Shown one piece after another: positions 50,660 through 63,902 of a stretch of 64,000 bases of DNA. Each line of letters starts with the position of its first letter. The first letter of the stretch is position 1. The position numbers and the translations under genes are program-made. The DNA is taken from contig JAODUP010000272.1 of NCBI GenBank assembly GCA_025642065.1, positions 1 to 64,000 on the forward strand, given 5' to 3'. The notes under the pieces are model-generated. The model was not told the origin of the DNA, did not search any database, and saw only the letters and a program-made list of their open reading frames with translations. This stretch comes from Paralvinella palmiformis. Taxonomy: Eukaryota > Annelida > Polychaeta > Terebellida > Alvinellidae.

Positions 50660-51820
50660 CTAATTATTTTGGTTAATTAATTATTACGACCTATGCTTTT
50701 ACAAATAAAAAATCAAATACTGTACTTTAATTTGGAGTATATTTGCTTTATACAAGAGAAATTATAAAAGTACTAACGGCCGAAATGGCAGTTATTTTAA
50801 GTGGCTGACCATCCCAAATGAGGGACACATATGGTCTGTAATTTATAGCTCATCACGGGAACTAATTCTAAATAATTTCAGAATTACAACATATGGCATA
50901 TTAGGTGGAGAAGACCTTGCCAGTTGTCCGGTTTTCTCAAACATTACTCTTACTATAATGCCACGGCCGTGATTCAAACATTCGACCCCCCGACCACGAC
51001 TGTAGCCACAAATACGATAGTAGCAAATTAGCAATACCCGGACCGATGTTCTTGTAAGTTCTAACCAGATAAAATACAGATTGAAATTCCAAACAATGAG
51101 ATAAGCTATAAATCACTCTAAATCTACCTTTAAGCTGAAACTTGTTTAATCAATAAAGCCAATTGACTTGCCTACTCTTGCTCTCTCCTACAAAGTGACA
51201 CCATTAAACACATTTCTAACCATTTTCTAACCGATATTTCGTATTAATCTACATCCCACAGGAACAATGTAGATCAGTGCTGAATAGCCTCTGATAACCC
51301 AGAACTGGGTGTCGGATAACACGTCGTGTTCATCTATCGGCTCTGGACACTAGGTTAATTTAGACATTATTATTAAAATAAGCGAGTGCAAAATAAGCAT
51401 TTCGTTATATACCTATAACAATACACACTTCCCATGATAACCCATATTATCTCCTTTCTTGTTTCATTACAAGGACACTGTAGACTTATATCATGGTTTT
51501 ATGAAGCTATAACCTTAACACCACTTAATCTAAGGCAAATCGCATCTTATAAACTACCCGTCATAGGAGTTATTGATGGGGTAATCTTCGTCTTAGTCAC
51601 GTAACATGTCGATTTATCACTGTCTTAACGGTAATAAAATAGTTATTTATTGATTTGAGACATTTTGTCGACAAAACATTCCGTTGTATTTTCTGAGATA
51701 CTGCGCTGTTGTATTGATATCAAGGGAAATACGTATCTGTGGGTGTATAATTTATTGTTTGGGGGACAACTGAGATATTAATTACTTGTCAGTAACCATA
51801 CTGCTACATCTGGGATAAAT
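50660..51820. other. No recognisable gene; repeat H fragment
   Basis: AT-rich. The repeat H partner lies at 51555-51625. The minus ORF at 50843-51034 is unsupported. Confidence 0.4.
51555..51625 (+). repeat. Dispersed repeat H, copy 2
   Basis: Partner of 39630-39705. Confidence 0.5.
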
Positions 51821-51859
51821 ATTGTGAATTGGGGAGCTAGCAACCGGGATCAGTACTTT

Positions 51860-51913
51860 CTCTCTCTCTCTCTCTTCTCCCACTCCCACTCTCTCATTAT
51901 CCCCCTCTCTCTT

Positions 51914-51954
<41 letters not shown>

Positions 51955-52006
51955 ATGTATATATATATATATATATATCACCATACTCTATCTGTATCTA
52001 TATATC

Positions 52007-52060
<54 letters not shown>

Positions 52061-52200
52061 ATGTGTTTGCGAGCGAGAGAGCGTGTTTGTATGTATGTAT
52101 ATCTATGTGTGTATGCATGTGTGTGTGTGTGTGTGTGTGCGTGTGTGTGTGTTTGCGTGTACACGCGTGTGTGTGTGTGTGCGGCGTGCGTGTGTGTGTT
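51860..52200. repeat. Compound microsatellite: CT, TA, CTAT, GT
   Basis: CT about 51860-51912, TA about 51917-51980, (CTAT)n 52008-52060, then GT-rich to 52200. The 153- and 103-residue ORFs are artefacts. Confidence 0.97.
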
Positions 52201-52289
52201 GTATTACCTAGAAGTTATTGTTAATATATTATCTTTATTTGAACAACAGTATCATTCACCTGACGACAAAATGTTTTATCTGTAGCTAA

Positions 52290-53731
52290 TTGTCATAAAT
52301 CATTAGATTTAGAGCATTCAGAAAACACTAAGAAATCCATACATGATATCCCTGTCGAATTGCATTTAAATAATAGATTAAACTGTGGAATGCTAAGGAT
52401 TCCAGTCATGGTAATATACTAACTTAAATTATCCCATCCTCTTCATTATAATTTGACCTGTATTATCAACTCGTGATGTGAACCTTCATATCAGACTGTG
52501 TCACAGACTGTACAGATGTCGCCACTTTCAACATCAAACGCCATTATCCTACACCAAAGATCTATCTGTGTCACATTCCATTACCAGATGACTAATAGCC
52601 AAAGGCCGAAAAATGTTATATTATAGTCAGTCTATGTTGATTTATTTCAAATAATAATTTTTTAGTTTTCGTACAATGTCACATAGAGAGACAGTTCGCT
52701 TTGAATCTCTGTCTTAAGAAACACTTGTTTCGTTTTTATTAAATTTAGTAAGAATTGAAGGGAGATAACAAAATATATCACATGGAATTTAAGTCATATA
52801 TATCTGAGTCTCATCTTGATAACGATAATAGTTAATGGTATATCGTTTGGTAATTAGATCCACTGGTTTATTGTAAACACAGTAATTCTTTAGTCCTAAA
52901 ATTAATTCCTGTTGTAAACTAAGAAACAGATATACCCACATTTGGTGTTGTCTTATCAGCGACAGATGCGCACTGAGTTTTGTCACTGAATTAGGGCTTT
53001 ACCTAGGTTAAGGCATTTTCTTCGATGTAAAACACAAATTCTAACCGAGGATAAAGCAAGCAAAATTAATGCATCCACGGATCCGTCATGAAGATTCTTG
53101 TGAATGTCATTGTTCACTTTCGAGAAGGTGATATCTGTTGAACGAAATCCAGAATAAGCGGGCTGATAACTGTTAAGTAGGTCATTTAGCTATAATTGAT
53201 CTTCTATATGTACTACTTTATCAATCAGTTTGGATTTTAAGGGAAGGATCGATAAAGGGGATGAATTCGTCTTGTCAAACTGATCAAACTCAGTTCTCTT
53301 AAACAACATAATAATGATAGCTCGTATAAAACTCATCGACGGCATTGAATCAGCCATTGAGCTATATATAACAGCGGCTACCTGTGACATTAATTAAACC
53401 GTATATTTGTCTTATTATCTCGAATATATTCAAACTAAACATAGTACTCTTAGCCATGGCCACCCTGTAGGTAATAGTTTGGGAATAAAAAATAGTCTTA
53501 TTAATAATTTACATTAATATGATGATAATCATGATGATGATGATGATGATTATTATTTTTTAAACAAACAGAATGCGTACACATACACATAGATATATAT
53601 ATCAAAATGCATGGAATATAGCGTGCAAATGTTAAAGGATACACAGAATCTAAGGAAAAAATTAAAAGGAATCCAAATTAATATTTGATTTATGGATTAC
53701 GAAGGTGGGAGTTTGAGAAAAGGAACACTGT

Positions 53732-53735
<4 letters not shown>
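52290..53735. other. No recognisable gene
   Basis: AT-rich; a short (GAT)n at 53523-53548. Two minus ORFs (52789-52986, 53190-53390) without domains. Confidence 0.4.

Positions 53736-53737
<2 letters not shown>

Positions 53738-53775
<38 letters not shown>
53738..53775. repeat. (TA)n microsatellite
   Basis: TA run, directly 3' of the tail side of the SINE at 53810-53920. Confidence 0.9.
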
Positions 53776-53776
<1 letters not shown>

Positions 53777-53809
53777 GAGACTGCACGCTGTATTCGGAGT
53801 TGGAGCTTG

Positions 53810-53920
53810 TCACAACTGAAACATCTATGAAAAACCCACACACCTTCAAATACATGTGGGATCGGAACACCGATGTGGGGGTTTAGCTCAGCGCCCTAAC
53901 ACCTGGGCTATGAAAGCAAT
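53810..53920 (-). repeat. tRNA-derived SINE, family H
   Basis: On minus: ATAGCCCAGGTGTTAGGGCG (A-box region), then ACATCGGTGTTCCGATCCCA (decayed B box). tRNA-like spacing; the body runs towards the TA tract. Confidence 0.55.
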
Positions 53921-54462
53921 AGCAGAGTCGTGCAATAGCAAACACCGATATTAAGTGTAGCAGCCACATATTTCATCATCAAGATGCATATACGATTGGA
54001 CTGTTTCTATGCTGACCACAGGTAGACAACTTAAGCTTATTGGTTTCATTAATGATCAATTGCCATGTCACATAAAACAAGAAATTGGATCATTTGGATT
54101 GAGTACTTAAATTCTATAGTCTAAATAATTGAACTTGCGTAAAACACGTTAAGATTCGGATGAAGAGGTAATTATATCAAGAATTATATAAAAGACTAGT
54201 TTGACCATGTATGGAGGGAGTTGGGTCACTGCCAGATATATTGGTCAAGATTTGGGAGACTATAATATCAACTAAACTGTTTAATATCTATCAGAATCGC
54301 CACATGATTGCCTAAATCATCGTTAACATTATGTAGCCTGTATGATGGTAAGTCTTTCCACTCAGACCCCAAATAGATCATTGTCACCAAGAGAAGTCCA
54401 AAAGATGGCTACGACCATGGAGCATGTCGTATTTTAAAAGTCTTTTATCACAATATTTAACA

Positions 54463-54463
54463 C

Positions 54464-54499
<36 letters not shown>

Positions 54500-54545
54500 T
54501 GTGTGTGTTTGTGTGTGTGTATGTGTGTGTGTGTGTATGTGTGTG

Positions 54546-54580
<35 letters not shown>

Positions 54581-54620
54581 GTTTGTGTGTGGTGTGTGTG
54601 TGTGGGTGTGTGTGTGTGAT
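54463..54620. repeat. (GT)n microsatellite with TTTGT and TATGT interruptions
   Basis: About 155 bp of GT. Four ORFs over it on both strands are artefacts. Confidence 0.97.
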
Positions 54621-55084
54621 AGCCGACTAGATAGGTGGAACATCGCATATGTTGAGATATAGCGATCGACAGTTCTGCTCAAATGTGATCCATCGAACAG
54701 TTGAATTGGAAACTATTAAAAGGGCCTTCCGTATTTAACCATAAGTATCGTCAACATGTCCTATGACTAGTATATACGCCATATTAGTCTTTCTGAACAT
54801 CTGTATTCATCATCACGGAAAACAAATCTAACCATAAACTAAGACCATAATATCAGGTAGACCGATAAAGTATTCATGAATGACCTGTTGTCTTTGTAAC
54901 TGATGTTCGGTTTTTTTAATTGTTTAAATAACGAGAAGAATTATTCAATTAAAAACATTAACCATATTAAAAATGAGACGATGTTTTTATCACCATGTCT
55001 TGCTACTATGTCAGAACACCAGATGCCCATATTATAATGAAACGTTGCCATGAACTTGGCGATCATCTTTCCTATCGGAACAGT

Positions 55085-55330
55085 ATCTTATTGAGAAAGC
55101 CTGAGGAAAACCTGATAAGTACTGTGATACATGGTGACACGAGTCGGGAGAACACCGAGAACTCCAGCGAATACAAGGACAAGAGGAGAGCCGTTACTGA
55201 TGTGATGTGATGAAAGTAAATTGATGCCTTCAGTCTGAATGATTCGATCTCATGAAGAGAGTCATTGTAAGTGTAGCAACTGACTAAGGCTGTCACTAGA
55301 GGCTAACATTAACTGATGAAAAGGGTTATT
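55085..55330 (+). repeat. Dispersed repeat C, copy 2
   Basis: Partner of 12840-13035. The plus ORF at 54995-55210 and the minus ORF at 55072-55296 overlap it and are not conserved in copy 1. Confidence 0.6.
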
Positions 55331-55487
55331 AAGATCAAAAACGATAACAATTCGTGCAGAATACCTATTGTAGAAGGCATAGGTGAATACACTATTACTA
55401 CTGCTACTGACATTACTATTACTACAACTGCTACTATTACTAGTAATACTCGTACTGTTTGTTCAACCAGTACTAGATACTAGTACT

Positions 55488-55590
55488 AGATACATAGATA
55501 GACAGATAGATAGATAGATAGGTAGATATATAGATAAGTATAGATAGATAAGTATAGATAAATAGATTAGATAGATAGTACTTCTACAAC

Positions 55591-55634
<44 letters not shown>
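55488..55634. repeat. Complex GATA array and (TAA)n, locus 1
   Basis: Contains ACATAGATAGACAGATAG, then GATAGGTAGATATATAGA and AGTATAGATAGATAAG, the same irregular series found twice at 58185-58540, then (TAA)n at 55598-55634. Confidence 0.9.
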
Positions 55635-55637
<3 letters not shown>

Positions 55638-56454
55638 TATATAGCACAGTCGAAAAACACATAATATAAAAACAAAACTTTACTTCTTTCTCTACTATTT
55701 ACAAATACTCTAAATACAAAGAGTTTAAAAATGTATAACGGAATTAAGTAGATTTGTCTCTACTTTATTCTTGAAGACAAATATACTTTCTAATTGGCAT
55801 CCGGTAAAATTTGATCTTAATATAAATATAAAATATCAACTTCTGGCGACCTTATAGTAGAAATATATGACTCGTATAAATTACTGGTATAAGTTTGAAA
55901 CTTCATAGATATAAAAGTAGGGACAAGTATTTGTACAACTCAGTTATCATGCACTTACCCATTCTATCATTTGCTAATATATGTATTCAGTCAGTTAGTT
56001 AACTCATTCACTAAATGGGTCATTTAATTAGTCAATAAATCAAGTACTGCAAAATATCAATGAATTATTCAGTTATTTGCCAACCTTTTTAATTGAAGCC
56101 AAATATCTAGTACTAAATATTAAATATTCTGTATGTAAATAGATCATCTTCCTTAAGCCCACTGAGTGTTTATGGTTTTACTCAAACAACGAATTAAGCA
56201 ATTTAATAAAGATACACTTCACTAAACGTTTACGCTTCAATAATTATTTAACCTTAACTAACCATTTACACTTTTCTAATCACTTAACCGTTACTAACTA
56301 GTTAACCCAAACTAACTATTTACATTACACTAACAATTTAAATTTAATTTTACTGACGTCTTATCTACCTAAATTGGGGTCGCAACCACAAAGTAGTCCC
56401 TGGGTACTGACCCAATAATGTGAATTATAACACAGTATTGACCTAAATCTCCCG

Positions 56455-56605
56455 TAGATCACACGCCATACTGCCATTCATCATCATTATGCCATATTGT
56501 TAGCTGACATGCTATACTGTCATATACATAGACAAGTGGTATCATCCTTATACCTTAATGATGATGATAGCTTGACTTGACATTAGAGATAATCACTAGT
56601 TAACG
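56455..56605 (+). repeat. Dispersed repeat D, copy 2
   Basis: Partner of 13830-13985. Confidence 0.65.
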
Positions 56606-56609
56606 TGTA

Positions 56610-57302
56610 AATAAATATACTATTTACCCTGTTACCGTCCTCACCATCATCAGCATAGCAACAACAACAAATAAACGAGTGGCGTACTGTCCAATCATAT
56701 TTAGCATAGTTTCCTCAATAATGTTTAACATTGAATGAACAAATATGAATGAACCAAATATGTATTGATGTTTAAGATTACATTAATAATTGACAAACAT
56801 CATGGTCTCGTTGTTGGCAGTTCATGACACGGAGGTTAATTATCAATTTCCTGATTTAGTCAAGGCATCTTGTATTTTACACTTAGCATAGGGACTGAAA
56901 ATGAAACCATTATTGAGAATAGATCAGTTCTGATTTTCTTCAACCGATGTCCATAATAAACGAATCAATCAATCTGAGAGCGAGAGATGTTAGAGGTTAA
57001 GACAAATGTTTGATCTTCACTCGATCCGATATCTAATCCTGGTAGCAGTAGTTGTAATAGTAACAGTAACAGTAGCAGTAGCTAATTTTATTGCGAAATA
57101 TTAATATAATGCGTTCCTTGAGAAAGTTGCAATTGTTGACATCGTTGTGCAATTACAAAGAAACTTAAGCATTACTTCTTCGTGCGGTACTCCAGTCAAA
57201 AATATGAAACTGATTTACGGTATTAATCTGAACATAGCCACGTATATTGCTAATATATGTTATATTTTTAATACTTAAAATTTGAAATCCTTTTTAATAT
57301 GA

Positions 57303-57353
<51 letters not shown>

Positions 57354-58150
57354 TAGTGGTAAAAACCTGCATAAATTCTGATTTAAATCACTGTAGACTC
57401 CTTGTTAAGTTTCACAAACCTACTTTGGAGCCATTGTTTCGGAATACTATATGTACTCTATGTAGCAACTGTAGTAAAACTTAAGGTGAAATGGTCAAAT
57501 AGCTGCGCAAACATCAATCAACGATGAAATACACTTCCCAGTATTCAAAATCATTATATTATCTTATAGTAAACAGAATTGCGATATATCTGTAGCATTT
57601 CAAGGAACAATGAACAGATGATATGCAGCATACCACATTCTGACCATATTACGAGATAGAAACTAAAAACCATAACTGCGGGTGTAGGGCCATGTCGATT
57701 TATCGATGTCATGTATTTCGGGCAATTTCGTCATTCAAACGTGAATTTTTAAGAAGCTGTAGAGGTGAGATACATATAAGCATGGTAGTTGAAACAATTT
57801 GTAGTAATTAGTAACTGTAATTTTAGAATAAACGTATCTGAAAAATAATTTGTGGAATTTATAGAAAAAGTTGGTACAATATTTGGTGAGCGCTTATTTA
57901 GCAACGATATAGATTAATGTGTGGTTTATGTGTTGGGGAGTGTCAAATTATCGTTTTGTGAAATATTTGGAAGAAACCTTTCCCATTTTTATCCACCTAT
58001 AAAACTGAAATAAAATGTGTCTTATCCTAATTTTAAGCTAAGACTTATGTTATTTATTACTGGTATCATCAAAAAGTAATCTAATTAGCCATAATTTTCT
58101 GGCGAGAGCAGAAGATGAGAACACAAGACTCGCCTATCTACCGTTGGTAA
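56610..58150. other. No recognisable gene
   Basis: AT-rich, with (TA)n at 57303-57352 and a GTA-type tract near 57040-57082. No exon. Confidence 0.45.
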
Positions 58151-58154
58151 GGAT

Positions 58155-58540
58155 ATATATATATATATATATATAAATAGTTAGATAGTTAGATAGATAG
58201 ATAGATACATAGATAGACAGATAGATAGATAGATAGGTAGATAGGTAGATAAGTATAGATAGATAAGTATAGATAGATAAGTATAGATAGATAAGTATAG
58301 ATAGATAAGTATAGATAGATAAGTATAGATAGATAAGTATAGATAGATAGATTAGATAGATAGATAGATGGATAGATAGATAGATAGATAGAATACATAG
58401 ATAGACAGATAGATAGATAGATAGGTAGATAGATAGATAAGTATAGATAGATAAGTATAGATAGATAGATTAGATAGATAGATAGATAGATAGATTAGAT
58501 AGATAGATAGATAGATAGATAAGTATAGATAGATAGATAG
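58155..58540. repeat. Complex GATA minisatellite, locus 2
   Basis: After a TA run, a GATA array with a 14-bp higher-order unit AGATAAGTATAGAT repeated about seven times (58245-58345), and a larger block (ACATAGATAGACAG ... GGTAGAT) present twice, at about 58205 and 58394. The YLSIYLSI ORF is an artefact. Confidence 0.93.
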
Positions 58541-59053
58541 CCTTTAGTCAACAAACATTTTATTACTTCAAGTAATACTTTGTATATTTCGTGCATATCA
58601 TAAATTACAGGTGAAAGACGTCTCTATCACTAAATTATCTTATGATATATATATTAATCACTAACATAGTTTAAGATCTATCACTTATTTAATAAGCAGG
58701 TGATATTTAACTGACAGCTAAACATGTATATTACGATATACGAAAGTCTTCTTTAATAAGGCTAAAATAGATATATTGACATGATATGTGACATAACGCG
58801 ATATGCAGTGGGAGCGTCTGATGGCACCATGTATAAGACTAAACAAAGATGTCATTATGTTCTACCTATTAACTATCATGACAGCGACGGCTTTCATCTT
58901 TCGAGGGATGGTGACTTGAACAATCTTGTTATACTATCATTAAATATGCTTAAGTACATAACATCCTTCACTGTGGTTCAAAGCCAGATGGCACCCAAAT
59001 TATTTACATTACGATTCTATCACTAACTGATAACTACTACACCAATCTCTCGT

Positions 59054-60406
59054 CTACGGTGTCATCTTTCGAAAACAATCAATAATATCTTCTGATGTCG
59101 ACGAGTGGCATTGTTTATCCTGTAAACCAGTTTTGGCAAATAGATGCATTCCTATCTCGATGTCAGTATTGTTCGTTTCTTCGATGAGGTAACCTTTTTG
59201 AGCGAGCACGTTTCTAACGTCTGGTAGCTGCGGAGATGTTCCCTGGTTGTTTACCATCTGTTCCTGTTCTTTTGTCTTTGTTTGATATTTCTCGACAAAC
59301 GAGATATAGTTATTCCTCAACAAGTCGTCTTCTGGTTTGAATCTGATAGCAAGCTGGTAGTGATAAAATGCTGCCTGGTAAATACCCTAGACGATGATAG
59401 ATAGAATGATAATTAGTCGAGAACAAAGAGACGGATAATATAGAAATAGGAACATGTCCAGGTCATAAAATAATATATATCGGTCGAGATAATGCATTGA
59501 TGTTCATGGCTTTGTGCATCCACAGAATGAACTAATAACACGGGAGTGGATCGGATCAGCCATTTAAGCCTTGGCAGTACCTTGGCCATCGTGTTATCTC
59601 TTCTAATGAAAACTATTTAACACGACGAGAGCAAAGACAATAATGATGAAAATATTAAAATTACAAGGGTTATCTGACAATGGATATATTATTATGAACT
59701 GTAATGAGATTATTACCTGTCTGTGATAATAAACGGCCAGATTATGGTGCGATTCTGCGTTGTCTGGATCAAGTCTAATGGCTTCTTTATAGTTCTGGAA
59801 TAATACATCATTTTCACCACAACGAATCGCGGATGCAAGTCACAAAACAAACGACGAGTGAAATTTTGGATTAATTACATGGCCCCTAAATGTAATTAGT
59901 AGCAAGCTCGGTTAGAGAAGGGAGTTGGTGGTGCAGAGTTTGACTAAAATTAGATTAGTTTGAGAAGTAAAACGATTTCAATAGTCCAAATATCATCTAG
60001 ATAAGCTAACTATGATTACTAATATTGCATACCTTGCAATTAAACATATTAAATTGCACTTTTAGTATTTACAATAATATGTATTCGCTGAATTCAAGAC
60101 AGCTGACTGCTGACACAAATAAGATTAGCCAAGAATTCATAACACTCTTTTCACTGTTTTGTGAATGATGATACGAATAAATTAGCCCGTGTTAACTACA
60201 TATTCAATCACGATTCTAGCAGGTATATCGGTAAACATAACATAATTATTTACCTTAAAAGCTAGATATAGTTTGCTGATGTCCTTCAAATGGTTGCCAA
60301 TTTGATGATATATTGCTGATAACTTCTTCGATGACAACTCCCTTCGTCTTTTATCCTTTAAGTCCATTAAAAGGGAAATAGCCTGCGGATATAAAAACTA
60401 GAACCC

Positions 60407-60492
<86 letters not shown>

Positions 60493-60881
60493 CGAATTAA
60501 ACCGGGATTATCTCACCACATTACAAAGAGGTCGGTATAGTAACTATCTGCCATCTAACAAAATGGTTATTAATTTACATTTAATTGTATTATAGATCTT
60601 GATTGAAACTGGTCTAAAACAGGATTTTATAATGTTATTACGATGACATATAACTTTGTACCATCATCACGTATACAGAACATTTATGATACCGAGCTGT
60701 CTGATCACATTAATAATGTATGAGAGATAAACACCTTCTTGTGCTCCTTCTTCAGACCAAACACATTAGCTAGTTGCATAATTAAAGCCGTTTGTTGATG
60801 ATGATGAAAGATATTCTTTTTGAGCAAAGATTCTGCTTCGTCATATCGCGCTAACGCTACTAACGCCTGAGTCTATAATAG

Positions 60882-60918
<37 letters not shown>

Positions 60919-61530
60919 GTTGTATGCATGTATATACTTATATATACATATACTTATATTTATGATGAATGGTATACTTACTAAGTGTAGAACTACATTT
61001 TCTGAATATCCTCTAAGATAGGCCTCTTCAAACAGTGATAACGACCTATCTATGTTATCTATGTTGAAATAAAATGTTCCTATCATATCCAGGGTTGACT
61101 GATCTCTCCTTATTTCCAGAATTCTATTTGGAAAAATTATATTTTATTTCGTATACTGAATCTTATAATCAGAGACATTTGATCGCGTTATATGAAAAAC
61201 ATAAAATATGTCAACATAATTCTTCCTTTTTCTAACATTAGTGTCTATATAAATTAGCCAAAAATATAATTTTGTAGTAGTTTAAATTGTGTTGTATATT
61301 TTTCACACTTTTGGTTTGCGTTCTTTAACTGTATTACTAGTAGCCAGAGTGGTAGAGGTTACCTATCAAAGACTTCCTCAGCCTTCTGATATTGGTTGAG
61401 ATTTTTGTTAAGTCGAGCCAGGGCTTGGAGACTAGGAAGATCATCTGGCTTTAGTGAGATCGCCTTTTTCAAATAATCCGCAGCTAAATGATACTTCTCT
61501 AGAATTGTTAAAAAGATATTTATTTTATTA

Positions 61531-61613
<83 letters not shown>

Positions 61614-61621
61614 ATAATATT

Positions 61622-61690
<69 letters not shown>

Positions 61691-62334
61691 ATTAATCCGA
61701 CAAGGTTTGTCACCTGATAATATGTCGGATAAACGAGAATGTCGGAATATCGAACCGTGACATACCGGTAGTCTCTGTAACACATTTAAAACTAATAATG
61801 ATATACCTCCGTATTTAAACCAATATTCAGTAACCGCGCGCAAGATACGGAATGGCATTGAACCCATTGATCATTTTGATATTTGTTAGTTACAGACACT
61901 ATAAAGAAATAGTCGTGTCACTTAGTCCATCAGATTAAGTCATGATCTGCTCATTGTAATTAGCCATGACTGATTATAATTGGCTATTCGATAGCCACAG
62001 TCAATAGATGCATCGTATGTCGGTGGGTATGGTCAAGAAAGATTTTAACTGGTTACCATATAGCAATTATCGTGGGTGAGTAGGTTAATGAACCATTACT
62101 GACAACATGTTCGTGTGTCTTGCATGACTGAACCAGTGGAAATATTTGGCAACATTTTCGTGTTGTCAGATTATCGAGGTCATTTTACATTGAAATGTCA
62201 CATTCTGTTGGCGAAATGAAATGTCGGAGTCCGAACGCGGAACACAATTTTGTCGGATTAAAGTGTCAGTTATAATGGCAATAATGTGTCGGATGGTGGA
62301 TTTGTCGGATAAACGATGTCCGGATTAACGGATT

Positions 62335-62384
<50 letters not shown>

Positions 62385-63474
62385 GATGCATACATGCATA
62401 TGCTTTTGCGTACATAGCTATATAAATACAAAGCACTTCTAGTCAGACTCCGCTTTAACTAAATACTAACCTATTTTCTCATAAAACATGGCCACATTAT
62501 AGTACACATAAGACTCTGTGGGAGCCAGTTCTAAGGCTATATTACAATGTGTCTCGGCCAATTTGGTGTTGTTTATCTGTTGATAAATTGTAGCCAGACT
62601 GAGATGTGGAGAAGGATTTCTCGTTTCACATTGTGTGGCTAATGTTAATAGCTCCACTGCTTCTTCCGTGTTGTTATATGTACTAATGGAAGCAAACGAG
62701 CAAATAATTAGTTGAACTTAATGGTAACTTAAAATAATTTACAGGAAGATCTTATTAAACTATTACAGTCTGTGTAATCAGATACTGCTGTGACTATTTT
62801 AATATACGAAACATATTTATTCGTTACTTTTAACAATTTTGTTTGGAAAATTAATCAATTAGATTATATGTGGTCTCTTCAAAATGAAATCCACCTTTGT
62901 TTTGTTCTTTTTAACAAATGAACAACTAACGTGCGACTTACCTGTAATAAATGTTAGCGATGTTGGTGTAAGCATTAGCATGACACGGTTGTAGCTGGAT
63001 TACTTTGGCCAGGTGTACTAAAGCTTCTGTTTTGTTAGTTGTGTAATATGCCAGATTATTATGGGCACTTGCGTAATTTGGCCATAAGCTGGGAAGATAA
63101 TTATTGATTATGCTTTGTAATTAATACGTAAACAAAAATCATGTATTTTAATTTACTGGATGTATTACCATGCTTGAGTTAGCCGTATAAGGGGATTGGC
63201 CAATGCGGTTTGATTAGAAAAGGGATCTGGTTTGATCAATTGTTCCTACTTTTTCCATCATTAACAAATCCAGGAGGTTTGAGGAAAATGGCCGTCATGA
63301 GAGAAATCTGGGCTAGCCTAGATTGTATTACAATGTTATAGTTATCCTATGTCTCCATACCTTATAGCTTTCTGGTAATTAGTGATTGCCTCGGTAATGT
63401 TACCTTTCTCTGCCAGTAGATTCCCGTAGTTATAATACATCTTGGCATTACCTTGTAACACCTGTAATCCCGAC
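59054..63474 (-). CDS. TPR-repeat protein, probable TMTC-family O-mannosyltransferase (C-terminal part)
   Basis: TMTC proteins are ER membrane enzymes that O-mannosylate cadherin-type proteins; their C-terminal TPR array faces the lumen. Nine exons with GT-AG borders join in one frame: 63361-63474, 62942-63088, 62471-62682, 61363-61498, 60982-61123, 60735-60872, 60254-60382, 59717-59794 and 59054-59386, about 475 residues with a TAG stop at 59054-59056. TPR signatures: [118 protein letters not shown] is the typical start of the TMTC TPR block. After the last TPR comes a roughly 70-residue tail without known domain. The spacing of the last repeats recalls TMTC1. Another large TPR protein is possible. 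The gene is incomplete at its 5' end. Confidence 0.75.
60411..60487. repeat. (TA)n microsatellite in an intron
   Basis: About 76 bp TA run starting 28 bp upstream of the 60254-60382 exon (next to its acceptor). A shorter TA run is at 60888-60916, also close to an acceptor. Confidence 0.95.
61537..61692. repeat. (TA)n arrays in a TMTC-like intron
   Basis: Two TA arrays (61537-61615 and 61624-61692) left of the intronic MITE. Confidence 0.95.
61693..62338. mobile_element. Pogo/Tigger-like MITE in an intron
   Basis: The left end TTAATCCGACAAGGTTTGTC and the right end, reversed, TTAATCCGGACATCGTTTATC are similar inverted termini. TGTCGGAT-type subterminal motifs recur near both ends (61720-61750, 62220-62325). 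No transposase ORF is present. TA arrays lie on both sides, and this superfamily inserts at TA. Classification is by terminal and subterminal motif style only. Confidence 0.6.
62341..62381. repeat. (TA)n microsatellite right of the MITE
   Basis: TA run in the same intron. Confidence 0.95.
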
Positions 63475-63902
63475 CTGGATTGGGGGATAATTATAGAGAT
63501 AAAGACTCGCTTCATGTAAACGCTTCTTCCTTTTATAATATTTACCCAATATAGCATTTCAGGAGAACCATTTATCAAGACATTTAAATATTTTCTTCCG
63601 GCGTGACACTTTGAGTGAAATGAAGCAACAAAACCCCCACAGCTCAAATAATGTTAAATGGGCACCTACGTACAGATGCATTACAGTCACGCACTTACAT
63701 AGGGATATACGCATATAGGCAGGAGAGTTTGGTGATATATTGCATTATTCAGCAGGAAACATCACTTTCTCTGAGTTCAGCTCCAGGACTAGTTTATCTT
63801 CTGTTTTTACCATTCTTGATTGTACCTGCCAGTGCCTTTCCACTCACTCATAACACTCGGATAGACTCTCATACACAATCCAGTAAAATAAATATAACTA
63901 AC

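Noticed and set aside
58781..59026. Plus-strand 81-residue ORF downstream of the TMTC-like gene
   Set aside because: No domain, no splice context; lies opposite the likely 3' UTR of the minus-strand gene.
63475..63647. Extension of the first TPR exon upstream (frame open from 63647)
   Set aside because: A good acceptor (AATCCAG) at 63475 and the loss of TPR-like character upstream indicate intron.
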